This document shows positions 23,627 through 32,091 of a stretch of DNA of 64,000 bases, in pieces. The notes beneath the pieces are model-generated. The model had not been told where the DNA came from. It saw nothing but the letters and a program-made list of their open reading frames with translations, and made no database searches. The DNA is from Azonexus sp. R2A61 (GTDB lineage Bacteria > Pseudomonadota > Gammaproteobacteria > Burkholderiales > Rhodocyclaceae), in contig NZ_JACBFO010000002.1 in NCBI RefSeq assembly GCF_021401135.1, positions 248,001-312,000 of the forward strand. The letters are read 5' to 3'. Every line of letters begins with the position of its first letter. Position 1 is the first letter of the stretch. The position numbers and the translations under genes are program-made.

Positions 23627-24166
23627 ATGGACCTGCTCGACTTTTCCGACTGCAAACTGTACTTCGAGGATTCGCTGCCGGCCGAGGCCGAAGCGCTGAT
23701 CGCCCAGGCGTCGCGGGAATACGGCGACCCGGCGGCAGAACTCGCCCTGCTCCGCGCGCACATGCTGGCACCGGAAAACCTCACCGTACTGGTCGGCCTG
23801 TACCGTTATTTCTTCTATCAGCACCGTCTGGACGACGCACTGACCGTCGCCGAGCGGGCAATGCAGTTGTCGGCCCGCCACCTCGGCCTGCCCGCCTGGC
23901 ACGACATCGAGGAAGCCCAACTCGGCACGGCCGCCAGCAATTCGATCGGTCTGCTGCGTTTCTATCTGCTGGCGCTCAAGGCGGCCAGCGTCGTGCTGCT
24001 GCGCCTGGGGCGCATCCCGGAATCCCGGGCCCGCCTGATCAAGCTGTCGCAACTCGACAGCCGCGATCAGATGGGCGCCGGAAAACTGCTTGAAGTGGTC
24101 GACGAATTCCAGCGTTCCGACACGCCGACCGAAGCCGATACCGATCTCAATCTCGCCGTTGCCTGA
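23627..24166 (+). CDS. Unnamed nif-operon protein, helical, TPR-like
   Basis: A 179-residue soluble protein starting one base after the cysE stop and ending 10 bp before nifW. It appears all-helical. The stretch of paired helices around residues 30-90 (AELALLRAHMLAPENLTVLVGLYRYFFYQHRLDDALTVAERAM) resembles tetratricopeptide repeats, which suggests a scaffold or interaction role. No catalytic motif is visible. The operon position makes a function in nitrogenase maturation or protection likely, but the function is not known to me. Confidence 0.75.
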   Translation: MDLLDFSDCKLYFEDSLPAEAEALIAQASREYGDPAAELALLRAHMLAPENLTVLVGLYRYFFYQHRLDDALTVAERAMQLSARHLGLPAWHDIEEAQLGTAASNSIGLLRFYLLALKAASVVLLRLGRIPESRARLIKLSQLDSRDQMGAGKLLEVVDEFQRSDTPTEADTDLNLAVA

Positions 24167-24176
24167 GGAGGCCCTT

Positions 24177-24518
24177 ATGGAAGATACCCTGACCCTTGCC
24201 GAAGCCATGGAGGAACTGGTTTCCGCCGAAGACTTCCTCGATTACTTCGAGGTGCCTTACGAGCCCTCCGTCGTGCACGTCAATCGCCTGCACATCCTGC
24301 AGCGCTTCCACGACTACCTGACCAAGCAGGCGCCCAACCTGCCGCCCGAGGAAGAGCAGCAGCGCGGCATCTACCGCCTGTGGCTGGAACGCGCCTACCA
24401 GGATTTCGTGGAATCGGACTCGATCACCGAAAAGGTCTTCGCCGTGTTCCAGAATCAGGCCAAGCCGGAAGGCGGTTTCAGCTCCTTCGTCTCGCTCGAC
24501 AAGGTGTTCCGCGAATGA
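24177..24518 (+). CDS. nifW: Nitrogenase-stabilising/protective protein NifW
   Basis: A 113-residue protein matching NifW in length and pattern (ELVSAEDFLDYFEVPYEPSVVHVNRLHILQRFHDYL, then RLWLERAYQDFVESDSITEKVFAVF). NifW associates with the MoFe protein during its maturation and has been linked to protection against oxygen damage. The ATG at 24177 follows GAGGAG by six bases. It overlaps nifZ by 4 nt. Confidence 0.95.
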   Translation: MEDTLTLAEAMEELVSAEDFLDYFEVPYEPSVVHVNRLHILQRFHDYLTKQAPNLPPEEEQQRGIYRLWLERAYQDFVESDSITEKVFAVFQNQAKPEGGFSSFVSLDKVFRE

Positions 24519-24982
24519 TGGACGCCAAATGGGAGTACGGCGAAGCCGTACGGCTGATCCGCAACGTGCGCAACGACGGCACCTATCCGGGCCTCGACCC
24601 GGGCGCGCCGCTGGTCCGCCGCGGCAGCATCGGCTACGTGGTCGATGTCGGCACCTTCCTGCAAGATCAGGTGATCTATTCGGTCAACTTCCTCGACGAG
24701 GGAAAAATCGTCGGGTGCCGCGAGGAAGAACTGATCGGGGCCGACGATCCGTGGACGCCGTCGAAATTCGAGTTCCGTGAAAAGGTTCGCGCCACCAAGC
24801 AACTGTCGGTCGGCGGCGAGGTGCTCGTCGACATCGGCTCCCGCGGCGAAGTCATCAAGGTGATCCGCCACGGCGAGGACGGCGTCGCCTATCACATTCA
24901 CTTCGACAGTCTGCCGGGGCGCCTGCTGCTGATCCCGGAAGGCATCCTGGAAGCCGATACCGCCAAGGAGGAAGCCGTCTGA
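24515..24982 (+). CDS. nifZ: Nitrogen fixation protein NifZ
   Basis: A 155-residue protein that helps form the second P-cluster of the MoFe protein. Recognisable parts are WEYGEAVRLIRNVRNDGTYPG, then RRGSIGYVVDVGTFLQDQVIYSVNFLD and CREEELI, the standard NifZ core; here a second related beta-rich stretch (VRATKQLSVGGEVLVDIGSRGEVIKVIRHGEDG) extends the protein. Two adjacent ATG codons (24515 and 24518) are possible starts. It overlaps nifW by 4 nt and nifM by one base. Confidence 0.94.
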   Translation: MMDAKWEYGEAVRLIRNVRNDGTYPGLDPGAPLVRRGSIGYVVDVGTFLQDQVIYSVNFLDEGKIVGCREEELIGADDPWTPSKFEFREKVRATKQLSVGGEVLVDIGSRGEVIKVIRHGEDGVAYHIHFDSLPGRLLLIPEGILEADTAKEEAV

Positions 24983-25800
24983 TGTTGCGCGCCTATCTCG
25001 AACTGAAACTGTCCTGGGAAATGTTCCAGAAAGCGCCGGAAACGCTGAGCGATCCGGAACGTAGCCGGCTCGGCGAAGTCGCTGCCCGCCAGGACAGCAT
25101 CGAGCAGCGCATCCTGGCGACACCGGAAGCGGCCAACGTGATGGTGCCGGCCGCCACGCTGCAGACGCGCACCGTCGAGGTCCGCGGCCGTTATCCGGAC
25201 GACGACGCCTTCCAGGCCGATCTGCAACGCCTGGGGATGAGCGTCGATGAACTGGAAAAGGCCATCGAACGCGATCTGCGCGTCGAAGCCGTCCTGGAAA
25301 AAATCGCGGCGGATGTGGCCGAGGTCAGCATCGTCGATGCCGAAATCTACTATCGCCTGCATCCGGATGCCTTCGACCGCCCCGAGGCGCGGCGCCTGCG
25401 GCACATCCTGATCACCGTCGATTCGCCGAAGGAGCGCGAGAAAGCGCTGGAAATCCTGGAAAACCTGCGGTCGACCGTGACATCGGCAGAAAAATTCGCC
25501 GCTGCCGCGCTACGCCATTCGCAGTGTCCGACGGCCATGGAAGGCGGCATCCTCGGTGTCGTCAAGCGCCAGCAGCTTTACGCCGAACTCGAACCGGCGG
25601 CCTTTGCGCTCGGCGAAGGCGAGGTCAGCGCCGTACTCGAATCGCCGATGGGCGTACACATCATCCGCTGCGACGAGGTTTTCCCGAGCGGCATGCTGCC
25701 CTTTGAGGAAGTCCGTGAAAAGATCGTCGAGCGGCTAACCGACAAACGCCGCCGCGAAGCCCAGCGCGACTGGATCAAGTCGCTGGGCAAGGCCCGCTGA
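24982..25800 (+). CDS. nifM: Nitrogenase accessory prolyl isomerase NifM
   Basis: A 272-residue protein needed for maturation of the nitrogenase Fe protein NifH in well-studied diazotrophs. The N-terminal half is helical, like trigger/SurA-type chaperone arms; the C-terminal half is a parvulin PPIase domain (RRLRHILITVD, then HSQCPTAMEGGILGVV, ALGEGEVSAVLESPMGVHIIRCDE). Length is close to known NifM (about 280-290). It is the last gene of the operon; its stop directly abuts that of convergent phaR with no gap. Confidence 0.94.
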   Translation: MLRAYLELKLSWEMFQKAPETLSDPERSRLGEVAARQDSIEQRILATPEAANVMVPAATLQTRTVEVRGRYPDDDAFQADLQRLGMSVDELEKAIERDLRVEAVLEKIAADVAEVSIVDAEIYYRLHPDAFDRPEARRLRHILITVDSPKEREKALEILENLRSTVTSAEKFAAAALRHSQCPTAMEGGILGVVKRQQLYAELEPAAFALGEGEVSAVLESPMGVHIIRCDEVFPSGMLPFEEVREKIVERLTDKRRREAQRDWIKSLGKAR

Positions 25801-26352
25801 TCACTTCTCGGGCTTGTCGCCCGGATTGACCTGAAAGCCGGAGAACATGCTGCGCGTCTGGGTCTGCAACTGATCCTGCATGGACTGGAACATCTTCTTG
25901 GACTGGTCCATGTAGGCGGTCATCATGCTCTGCATGGCCGGCTGCTGGAAATTCAGGAACTGGTTCCAGAAATCGGCCTGCACCGTCGCCGTATCGCTGC
26001 CGTACATCGTGCGCGACTGTTCCTGCAGCTTCTGCTGGAAATCGACGAAGGTCTTCATGTTGTTTTCCAGATACTTGCCGAGCATGTTCTGCGAGGCACT
26101 ACCGTAGTAACGGATGAACCCGGAAAGCAGGTCACAGGAGAACAGCGGCACACCGCCGGTTTCTTCCTCAAGGATGATCTGGAGCAGGATCGAACGGGTC
26201 AGGTCGTCGCCGTTCTTGGCATCGACCACCTTGAAGGCTTCGAACTTGAGCACCAGATCCTTGACGTCCCCCAGCGTGATGTAGGCACTCGTCTTGGTAT
26301 CGTAAAGACGGCGATTGGGGTATTTCTTGATCAGGCGAACCGGTTCGGACAT
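25801..26352 (-). CDS. phaR: Polyhydroxyalkanoate synthesis repressor PhaR
   Basis: A 183-residue regulator that binds both DNA and PHA granules and represses phasin and its own gene until polymer forms. The N-terminal PHB/PHA accumulation regulator domain (VRLIKKYPNRRLYDTKTSAYITLGDV) and the following PHB-binding domain (GGVPLFSCDLLSGFIRYYGS) are intact, with a Gln/Met-rich helical tail. It is convergent with nifM, stop to stop. Two TGC-N3-GCA dyads lie upstream of its start, consistent with autoregulation. Confidence 0.95.
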   Translation of the reverse strand: MSEPVRLIKKYPNRRLYDTKTSAYITLGDVKDLVLKFEAFKVVDAKNGDDLTRSILLQIILEEETGGVPLFSCDLLSGFIRYYGSASQNMLGKYLENNMKTFVDFQQKLQEQSRTMYGSDTATVQADFWNQFLNFQQPAMQSMMTAYMDQSKKMFQSMQDQLQTQTRSMFSGFQVNPGDKPEK

Positions 26353-26379
26353 GCTGCGACCCTCAAGAGATGTAGTTTA

Positions 26380-26392
26380 TGTGCAGCGCACA
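26380..26392. promoter_or_regulatory. phaR: Candidate PhaR operator, proximal
   Basis: TGTGCAGCGCACA contains TGC-N3-GCA within five-base perfect arms. It lies between phaR and a TATAAT-like -10 element (complement of 26393-26398), so a bound repressor would cover the start site. The TGC-N3/4-GCA pattern is the one described for Paracoccus PhaR. Confidence 0.5.
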
Positions 26393-26434
26393 ATTATAGC
26401 CAAAAAAAGGCGCACCCGAAGGCGCTCGCTTCTG

Positions 26435-26445
26435 TTGCAATGCAA
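26435..26445. promoter_or_regulatory. phaR: Candidate PhaR operator, distal
   Basis: TTGCAATGCAA, a second TGC-N3-GCA dyad about 54 bp upstream of the proximal one, with five-base perfect arms. Confidence 0.45.
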
Positions 26446-26771
26446 AAATCCGGCAACAATTCATGCCGGAAGAGACATCACTGGTAGTACATCAAGCCGC
26501 TACCATCAATTGCGCAGCAGTGATCCTGCGTTTTTCGCCGAGCAAGCTCCTGTCCGAGCAACTTGCTTCGCCTCCGAGTTGAATCGGGAACCGGGCACCT
26601 AACGGTCAGCAAAAATACAAAGCAAACCACCACCTCTGCAATCAGCGAAGTTATTCACCAAGGCCAATGCAGTTGAGATAGAAATATGACCTTCGTGATA
26701 ATGACAAGGCACTACACAAGAGTCGATAATGCGCATTCCAGTTCATAAAAATCATTAATGGGGTTAAATCA
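26446..26771 (+). promoter_or_regulatory. AT-rich gap with promoter for lipoprotein gene
   Basis: This part of the 419-bp phaR-lipoprotein gap is lower in GC than the surroundings. TTGAGA at 26673-26678 and GATAAT at 26697-26702, 18 bp apart, form a plausible sigma-70 promoter reading toward the lipoprotein gene. No gene or RNA was recognised in the rest. Confidence 0.4.
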
Positions 26772-27269
26772 ATGAAACTGAAAGCCATTACCGTTGCATC
26801 GACATTTGCACTTAGCGCCTGCGCGACAATTATCGGAAGCACCTCTCAGCCCGTAACGTTCAAAAGCTCTCCCGAGGGCGCGACATTTAGCGTCATCAAC
26901 CGCGCGGGCGAAAAAATCCATTCAGGACTAACGCCCGCCACAATTACCTTACGGAAAGGTGCAGGATATTTTAAATCGGAGACCTACACGGTTCGCTACG
27001 AAAAGGCTGGATTTGAACCGAAGGAATTCACCGTTTCCGGAAACGTCAACGGGTGGTATTTCGGGAACATCATTTTCGGTGGGCTGATTCTGGGGATGCT
27101 GATTGTCGACCCATTGTCCGGAGCCATGTTTACGCTGGATGACGAAAGTGCAAATCAAACGCTGACACCCGTAGGTCCCCGAGTTTCAAATATCGATGGC
27201 TCGCTCAGGATTGTCACTGTCGATTCCGTTGACCCTGCACTCATGGCGATGGCTCGCAGAATTAACTGA
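26772..27269 (+). CDS. PEGA-like lipoprotein of unknown function
   Basis: A 165-residue lipoprotein with lipobox LSAC (residues 14-17). The mature part begins with a stretch like PEGA/carrier beta domains (QPVTFKSSPEGATFSVINRAGEKIHSGLTPATITLRKGAG), a module often seen in surface lipoproteins, and then has a hydrophobic segment (YFGNIIFGGLILGMLIVDPLSG) that may enter the membrane. Its base composition is poorer in GC than its neighbours and it lies between the nif and pha blocks with its own promoter and terminator, so it may have been acquired separately. Confidence 0.75.
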   Translation: MKLKAITVASTFALSACATIIGSTSQPVTFKSSPEGATFSVINRAGEKIHSGLTPATITLRKGAGYFKSETYTVRYEKAGFEPKEFTVSGNVNGWYFGNIIFGGLILGMLIVDPLSGAMFTLDDESANQTLTPVGPRVSNIDGSLRIVTVDSVDPALMAMARRIN

Positions 27270-27294
27270 AAAGTCCAGCGGACTCATCATCAAG

Positions 27295-27328
27295 AAAAAG
27301 CCCGGCAAGTTGATTTGCCGGGCTTTTT
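27295..27328. terminator. Bidirectional rho-independent terminator
   Basis: AAAAAGCCCGGCAA pairs with TTGCCGGGCTTTTT around a six-base loop, giving a T-run on each strand. It separates the lipoprotein gene from the convergent phaB gene. Confidence 0.9.
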
Positions 27329-27376
27329 CGTTCCATGCGCCTTATGGAGAAGCATGGATAAACATCAATTTACGGG

Positions 27377-28120
27377 TTACTGGTAGTACAGACCGCCGTT
27401 GACGTTGATCGTCGCACCGGTGGTGAAGCCGGACAGGTCGTCGGACAGGTAGGCGCAGGCGAAGCCGATTTCTTCCGGCTTGGCCAGGCGCTTCATCGGC
27501 ACCGAAGCGACGATGGTTTCCAGGACTTCCGGCTTGATCGCCATGACCATCTTGGTCGCCACGTAGCCCGGGGCTATGGCGTTGACCGTCACGCCCTTGG
27601 CAGCCAGTTCGGCGGCCAGCGCCTTGGTGAAGCCGATGACGCCGGCCTTGGCGGCCGAGTAGTTGGTCTGGCCGGCCTGACCCTTGACGCCGTTGACCGA
27701 GGAGATGTTGATGATGCGGCCCCAGCCACGTTCGGCCATCTTGGCGGAAACCTGCTTGGTCATGTTGAACAGCGAGGTCAGGTTGGTCGAGATGACGGCA
27801 TCCCAGCCATCCTTTTCCAGCTTGGCGAACATGCGGTCACGGGTGATGCCGGCGTTGTTGATCAGGATGTCGACCTGGCCGCAGGCAGCTTCGGCGTCGG
27901 CGACCATCTTCTGGCAGTCTTCGAGGACGGAGACGTCACCGGCAACGCAGACGAAATCGTTGTAGCCGGCGGCGGACATTTCGGCCAGCCAGGCATCCTT
28001 GTTGTCGAACTGGGGGTGGTAGGCAGCGACCACCTTGTGACCGGCCTTGGCCAGTTGCTGGCAGATGGCGGTACCGAGACCACCCATGGCACCGGTGACG
28101 AGAGCGACACGTTGCGTCAT
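27377..28120 (-). CDS. phaB: Acetoacetyl-CoA reductase (first PhaB copy)
   Basis: A 247-residue short-chain dehydrogenase that reduces acetoacetyl-CoA to (R)-3-hydroxybutyryl-CoA with NADPH, the monomer for PHA. The cofactor glycine motif (TGAMGGLGTAI), NNAGITRD, the catalytic Ser (NISSVNG) and YxxxK (YSAAKAG) are all present, and the end GGLYYQ is like other PhaB proteins. It lies 45 bp downstream of a second reductase gene in the same direction. The two proteins are clearly different in sequence, so this is not a recent duplication. Confidence 0.93.
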   Translation of the reverse strand: MTQRVALVTGAMGGLGTAICQQLAKAGHKVVAAYHPQFDNKDAWLAEMSAAGYNDFVCVAGDVSVLEDCQKMVADAEAACGQVDILINNAGITRDRMFAKLEKDGWDAVISTNLTSLFNMTKQVSAKMAERGWGRIINISSVNGVKGQAGQTNYSAAKAGVIGFTKALAAELAAKGVTVNAIAPGYVATKMVMAIKPEVLETIVASVPMKRLAKPEEIGFACAYLSDDLSGFTTGATINVNGGLYYQ

Positions 28121-28165
28121 AGTTTTTTCCTTCCTTGTTGATGAAACGACTGAAAAATCCGGCGA

Positions 28166-28906
28166 TCAGAACATGTGCTGGCCGCCGTTGATGGAAATGT
28201 TGGCCCCGGTCACGAATGCGGCTTCATCGGAAGCAAGATAGGCGACAAGGCCGGCGATTTCTTCCGGTTTGCCCAGGCGGTTGACCGGAATCTGCGGCAG
28301 GATCTTCGAATCGAGGATTTCCTGCGGGATTGCAGTGACCATCTTGGTACCGATATATCCCGGCGAAATGGTGTTGACCGTGACCCCCTGCTTGGCGACT
28401 TCGAGCGCCAGTGCCTTGGTGAAACCGTGCATGCCGGCCTTGGCGGCCGAATAGTTGGTCTGACCGAAGGCGCCCTTCTGGCCATTGACCGACGAAACGT
28501 TGACGACACGGCCCCACTTGCGCTCGATCATGCCGTCCATGACCTGCTTGGTCATGTTGAAGACGGAATCGAGGTTGGTGCGCATCACGGCGCTCCAATC
28601 GTCCTTAGTCATCTTCTTGAAAGTCATGTCGCGGGTGATACCCGCGTTGTTGACCAGGACGTCGACCGGACCGACCTCGGCGGCGACGGTTTCGACGCAG
28701 GCTTTCGCCGAATCGAAATCGGTCACGTCACAGGGATAGGCCTTGAAACCGTAGCCCATGTTGTTCATGTTCTTCAGCCATTCGGCAGCCTTGGCATTGC
28801 CGGGCGAATAGGTCGTGACGACCTTGTAGCCCAGTGCCGCCATCTTGATGCAGATGGCTTCGCCAAGCCCGCCCATGCCTCCGGTGATCAATGCAACTCG
28901 CGACAT
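28166..28906 (-). CDS. phaB: Acetoacetyl-CoA reductase (second PhaB copy)
   Basis: A 246-residue short-chain dehydrogenase with the same motifs (TGGMGGLGEAI, NNAGITRD, VSSVNG, YSAAKAG) and the PhaB-type C-terminus GGQHMF. It starts 27 bp downstream of phaC in the same direction, so the order is phaC-phaB-phaB. No ketothiolase (phaA) gene lies in the window and must be supplied elsewhere. Having two reductases may reflect different substrate lengths or expression conditions. Confidence 0.93.
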   Translation of the reverse strand: MSRVALITGGMGGLGEAICIKMAALGYKVVTTYSPGNAKAAEWLKNMNNMGYGFKAYPCDVTDFDSAKACVETVAAEVGPVDVLVNNAGITRDMTFKKMTKDDWSAVMRTNLDSVFNMTKQVMDGMIERKWGRVVNVSSVNGQKGAFGQTNYSAAKAGMHGFTKALALEVAKQGVTVNTISPGYIGTKMVTAIPQEILDSKILPQIPVNRLGKPEEIAGLVAYLASDEAAFVTGANISINGGQHMF

Positions 28907-28933
28907 TTTCCCCTCCTCCAGCGTTTGTTGGAA

Positions 28934-30667
28934 TCAGACCGCACGTTCCTTCACGTAACGGCCCGGTGCCGGCTCGATGGCTTTGTATTTGGTCGTGCCA
29001 ATCTTGCGCGCGGCGCGCTGTTCCCCGGAGTACGCCTGCAACCAGCCGGCCCAGTCGGCCCACCAGCTGCCCTTCATCTCGCTTGCCGCGGTCAACCACC
29101 CTTCGGCATCGTTTTTCACATCGTCGTTGATCCAATAACTGCGCTTGTTCTTGCTGACCGGATTGATCACCCCGGCGATGTGCCCGGAGGCGCCGAGCAC
29201 GAAGCGGACCGGTCCGCCGAGAAGACGCGTGCCCTGATACGCCGATTGCCAGGGCACGATGTGATCCTCGCGCGTCGCCAGCAGGTACACCGGCATGTCG
29301 AGCGCGCCGAGATCGACCTTCTCGCCGCACATGCTCAGAGCCCCCGGCTCGCGCAGCCGGTTTTCCAGATACATGTTGCGCATGTACCAGCAGGCGAACG
29401 GCCCCGGCAGGTTGGTCGAATCCGAGTTCCAGTAGAGCAGGTCGAAGGCCTGCGGCTTCTGGCCTTTCAAATAGTTGTTCTGGACGTAGTTCCAGACCAG
29501 GTCGTTGGCGCGCAGGAAGGAAAAGGTGTTCTGCAGGTCGCGGGCCGGCAGCAGACCGCCCTCGCCGATCGTCGCCTCGCGGGCCGACACGCCCTGCTCG
29601 TCGATGAACAGGCCGATTTCGCCGGTATCGGAAAAATCGAGCAGCGTGGTCAGCAGCGTCAGCGACGCGACGCTATCGTCGCCGCGCGCCTTGAGCACGG
29701 CCAGCGCCGAGGTCAGGATGGTGCCGCCGACGCAGAAACCGAGCGCATTCACCTGTTTGACCCGGGTGATTTCCTTGACCACGGTCAACGCCGCGATCGG
29801 GCCGTTTTCCAGATAGTCGTCCCAACCGAGATGGCCTTGCGCTTCCTGCGGATTGCGCCAGGACACCAGGAACACGGTATTGCCCTGCTCGACCATGTAG
29901 CGGATCAGCGAATTGTCCGGCTGCAGGTCCATGATGTAGAACTTGTTGATGCACGGTGGCACCACCAGCAGCGGACGCTTGCCGACCTTGGGCGTTAGCG
30001 GCGCGTACTGGATCAACTGCATCACGTCGTTCTCGTAGACCACGGCACCTTCGGTGGTGGCGATGTTCCGGCCGACTTCGAAGACCGATTCGTCGGTCAT
30101 CGAGATGCGCCCCTTCTCGAAATCCTTGATCAGGTTGTTGATGCCGTCGGTGATGCTCTGCCCTTTGGTTTCCAGGGCCTGCTTGATGAATTCCGGATTG
30201 GTCGCGGCAAAATTGGTCGGCGCCAGCGCGTCGGCCAGTTGGCGAGCGGTGAAGCGCAAACGCTCGCGGCCCTTTTCGTCCTGCACCGGAATGGTCTCGA
30301 CGACTTCCTTCAAATACTGCACGTTGAGCAGGTAAGCCTGGTGGATGTAATCGTAGATCGGACTGTCGTGCCATTCCGGCGCATTGAAGCGGCGGTCACC
30401 CGGCTCCGGCGCCACCCTGAAATCGGTCGATTCACCCTTCTGCCTGGCCAGGATGGACTGCCAGAGCGACATCTGCTGATCCATGAACTGCTTCTGCAGC
30501 GCCGTCAGCGCCTGCGGATCGACAACCGGCGGCGGCAGGCTGCTGCCGGCCTGCGGCTGCGCCTTGCCGACGGCGTCCATGAACTGCTGGGCAAAGGCCT
30601 GGCCCGCCTGCATGAACTGCATGGCCGAATTCAGGAATGCGTCGTTATTGTTCGATCCTTGCGCCAT
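28934..30667 (-). CDS. phaC: Class I polyhydroxyalkanoate synthase PhaC
   Basis: A 577-residue enzyme that polymerises (R)-3-hydroxyacyl-CoA on the granule surface. The lipase-like box GFCVGG holds the catalytic cysteine (about residue 312), and the catalytic Asp/His regions (LLATREDHIVPWQSAY and LGASGHIAGVINP) are visible. The N-terminal PhaC domain and class I length (about 570-590) are right. An ATG at 30718 is in frame but overlaps a likely promoter (TTGACA, complement of 30733-30738, 17 bp before CAGAAT), so the ATG at 30667 is preferred. It is first in the phaC-phaB-phaB unit. Confidence 0.94.
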   Translation of the reverse strand: MAQGSNNNDAFLNSAMQFMQAGQAFAQQFMDAVGKAQPQAGSSLPPPVVDPQALTALQKQFMDQQMSLWQSILARQKGESTDFRVAPEPGDRRFNAPEWHDSPIYDYIHQAYLLNVQYLKEVVETIPVQDEKGRERLRFTARQLADALAPTNFAATNPEFIKQALETKGQSITDGINNLIKDFEKGRISMTDESVFEVGRNIATTEGAVVYENDVMQLIQYAPLTPKVGKRPLLVVPPCINKFYIMDLQPDNSLIRYMVEQGNTVFLVSWRNPQEAQGHLGWDDYLENGPIAALTVVKEITRVKQVNALGFCVGGTILTSALAVLKARGDDSVASLTLLTTLLDFSDTGEIGLFIDEQGVSAREATIGEGGLLPARDLQNTFSFLRANDLVWNYVQNNYLKGQKPQAFDLLYWNSDSTNLPGPFACWYMRNMYLENRLREPGALSMCGEKVDLGALDMPVYLLATREDHIVPWQSAYQGTRLLGGPVRFVLGASGHIAGVINPVSKNKRSYWINDDVKNDAEGWLTAASEMKGSWWADWAGWLQAYSGEQRAARKIGTTKYKAIEPAPGRYVKERAV

Positions 30668-30800
30668 GGAATTGTCTGTCTCTCTGGTTATCGGGGCTTG
30701 GGCTTTTGGATTCTGCATACCGCCTCCGGCACTGTCAATGCATAATTACCGCCTGACCGTCCTCTGTCGGTCGCCTGCACACTGTCTTTCCGGAAGCCCG

Positions 30801-31019
30801 ATGTCCCTTGCCATGATCATCGTCATCGGATGGCTCTACGTGACCATCCTGATCGCCGCCAACGAACCGAGCATCATCGTCGGCGTCGTCTCCTTCTTGT
30901 TCTACGGCGCCCTGCCCTGCGGACTGATCCTGTATTTTGCCGGTTCCCGGGTACGCCGCGAGCGGCGGCGTTTCCGCGCCGAAATGGCGGCCCGCCAGGC
31001 AGCCTCCCGGGAAGAATGA
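30801..31019 (+). CDS. Small inner-membrane protein, unknown
   Basis: A 72-residue protein with two predicted membrane spans (SLAMIIVIGWLYVTILIA and SIIVGVVSFLFYGALPCGLILYF) and a basic, cytoplasmic C-terminal tail (RVRRERRRFRAEM). It is divergent from phaC and convergent with a LysR gene. Short two-span proteins of this type are widespread in betaproteobacteria; no function is known to me. Confidence 0.6.
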   Translation: MSLAMIIVIGWLYVTILIAANEPSIIVGVVSFLFYGALPCGLILYFAGSRVRRERRRFRAEMAARQAASREE

Positions 31020-31026
31020 CGCAGCG

Positions 31027-31968
31027 CTAGCGGCTGCGCGCCTCGCCGATCAACCATTGGCGGAAGGCCGCGACCGAGGGCCGCTTGGCCACGGCCCGGC
31101 GCATCACCAGATAATAGGCATAGGGCGACGGAATACCGACCGGGAAAGGCAGGATCAGGCGACCGGCGGCCAGTTCCGATTCGACCAGCGGCAGCAGCGC
31201 CAGCGCCACGCCTTGCCCGTCGAGGGCGGCTTCGACAGCCAGCACGGCATTCGAGAAATGCGGCCCGCGTGCCGCATCGACCCCGCCGACGCCAGCGGCC
31301 GACAACCATTCCCGCCAGCCCGGCTGGCGACTGCCACGGATCGTGTCATCGTGGATCAGCACATGGTGGACAAGATCGGCCGGTTCCGCCAGCGGCCGAT
31401 CGGGCGTCGCCAGCCGCGGGCTGCATACCGGAATCCAGTCCGGCGCCAGGATGCGTTCGACCAGCAGCCCGGGATAATCGCCGGTGCCGTAGCGGATCGC
31501 CAGCAGACTGTCGTCGCCCCGCGGATCGTCCCAGGCGGTGCTGAAGACCGGCGCGACGCCGTCGCGGTCCACGCTGTCCGAACCGCTGGAAATACGTAGC
31601 CGGACCTCGGGAAAGTCGCGGGAAAAGCGGGCCAGCCGCGGCACCAGCCAACGCGCGGCAAACGACGGCGGTGCATCGACCGTCAACAGGCCATCGCGCT
31701 CCAGGCGCGTCTGCTCGACCGCCTCGGCCAGACAATCGAAACCCTCGCGAACCTTGGGCAGCATCGCCAGGCCCTGCGGCGTGATCGCCAGCGCCCGCGT
31801 CAGCCGGCGAAACAGCGGTACGCCGAGATGGCTCTCCAGCGCCTTGATCTGCTGGCTGATCGCCGCCGGCGTCACGTGCAGTTCCTCCGCCGCCTTCTTG
31901 AAGCTCAGGTGGCGGGCAGCGGATTCGAAGGCGCGCAGCGCGGCCAGCGGAGGCAGTCGATAACTCAC
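31027..31968 (-). CDS. LysR-family regulator, GcvA type
   Basis: A 313-residue regulator. The helix-turn-helix region (LPPLAALRAFESAARHLSFKKAAEELHVTPAAISQQIKALESHLGVPLFRRLTRALAIT) is of the GcvA subgroup, and the effector domain contains PSFAARWLVPRLARFSRDFPEVRLRI. GcvA-like proteins control glycine cleavage, beta-lactamase or local divergent genes. The divergent neighbour is a small lipoprotein 123 bp away; whether it is the target is unknown. Confidence 0.92.
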   Translation of the reverse strand: MSYRLPPLAALRAFESAARHLSFKKAAEELHVTPAAISQQIKALESHLGVPLFRRLTRALAITPQGLAMLPKVREGFDCLAEAVEQTRLERDGLLTVDAPPSFAARWLVPRLARFSRDFPEVRLRISSGSDSVDRDGVAPVFSTAWDDPRGDDSLLAIRYGTGDYPGLLVERILAPDWIPVCSPRLATPDRPLAEPADLVHHVLIHDDTIRGSRQPGWREWLSAAGVGGVDAARGPHFSNAVLAVEAALDGQGVALALLPLVESELAAGRLILPFPVGIPSPYAYYLVMRRAVAKRPSVAAFRQWLIGEARSR

Positions 31969-32091
31969 GGCAACAGATTAGTTTTTCTAACGCATGCGAT
32001 CATAAAGTGTCGTTTGCCGGCCGGCAAGACGCTTTCTATCTTGCGCACCAAGGCGTTTCCGGACGCCACGCATCCAAGGAAAGGAACCGTC

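Noticed and set aside
27377..28906. The two phaB genes as a fresh tandem duplication.
   Set aside because: Their proteins differ throughout and the DNA is not alike, so duplication is ancient or they were gained separately.
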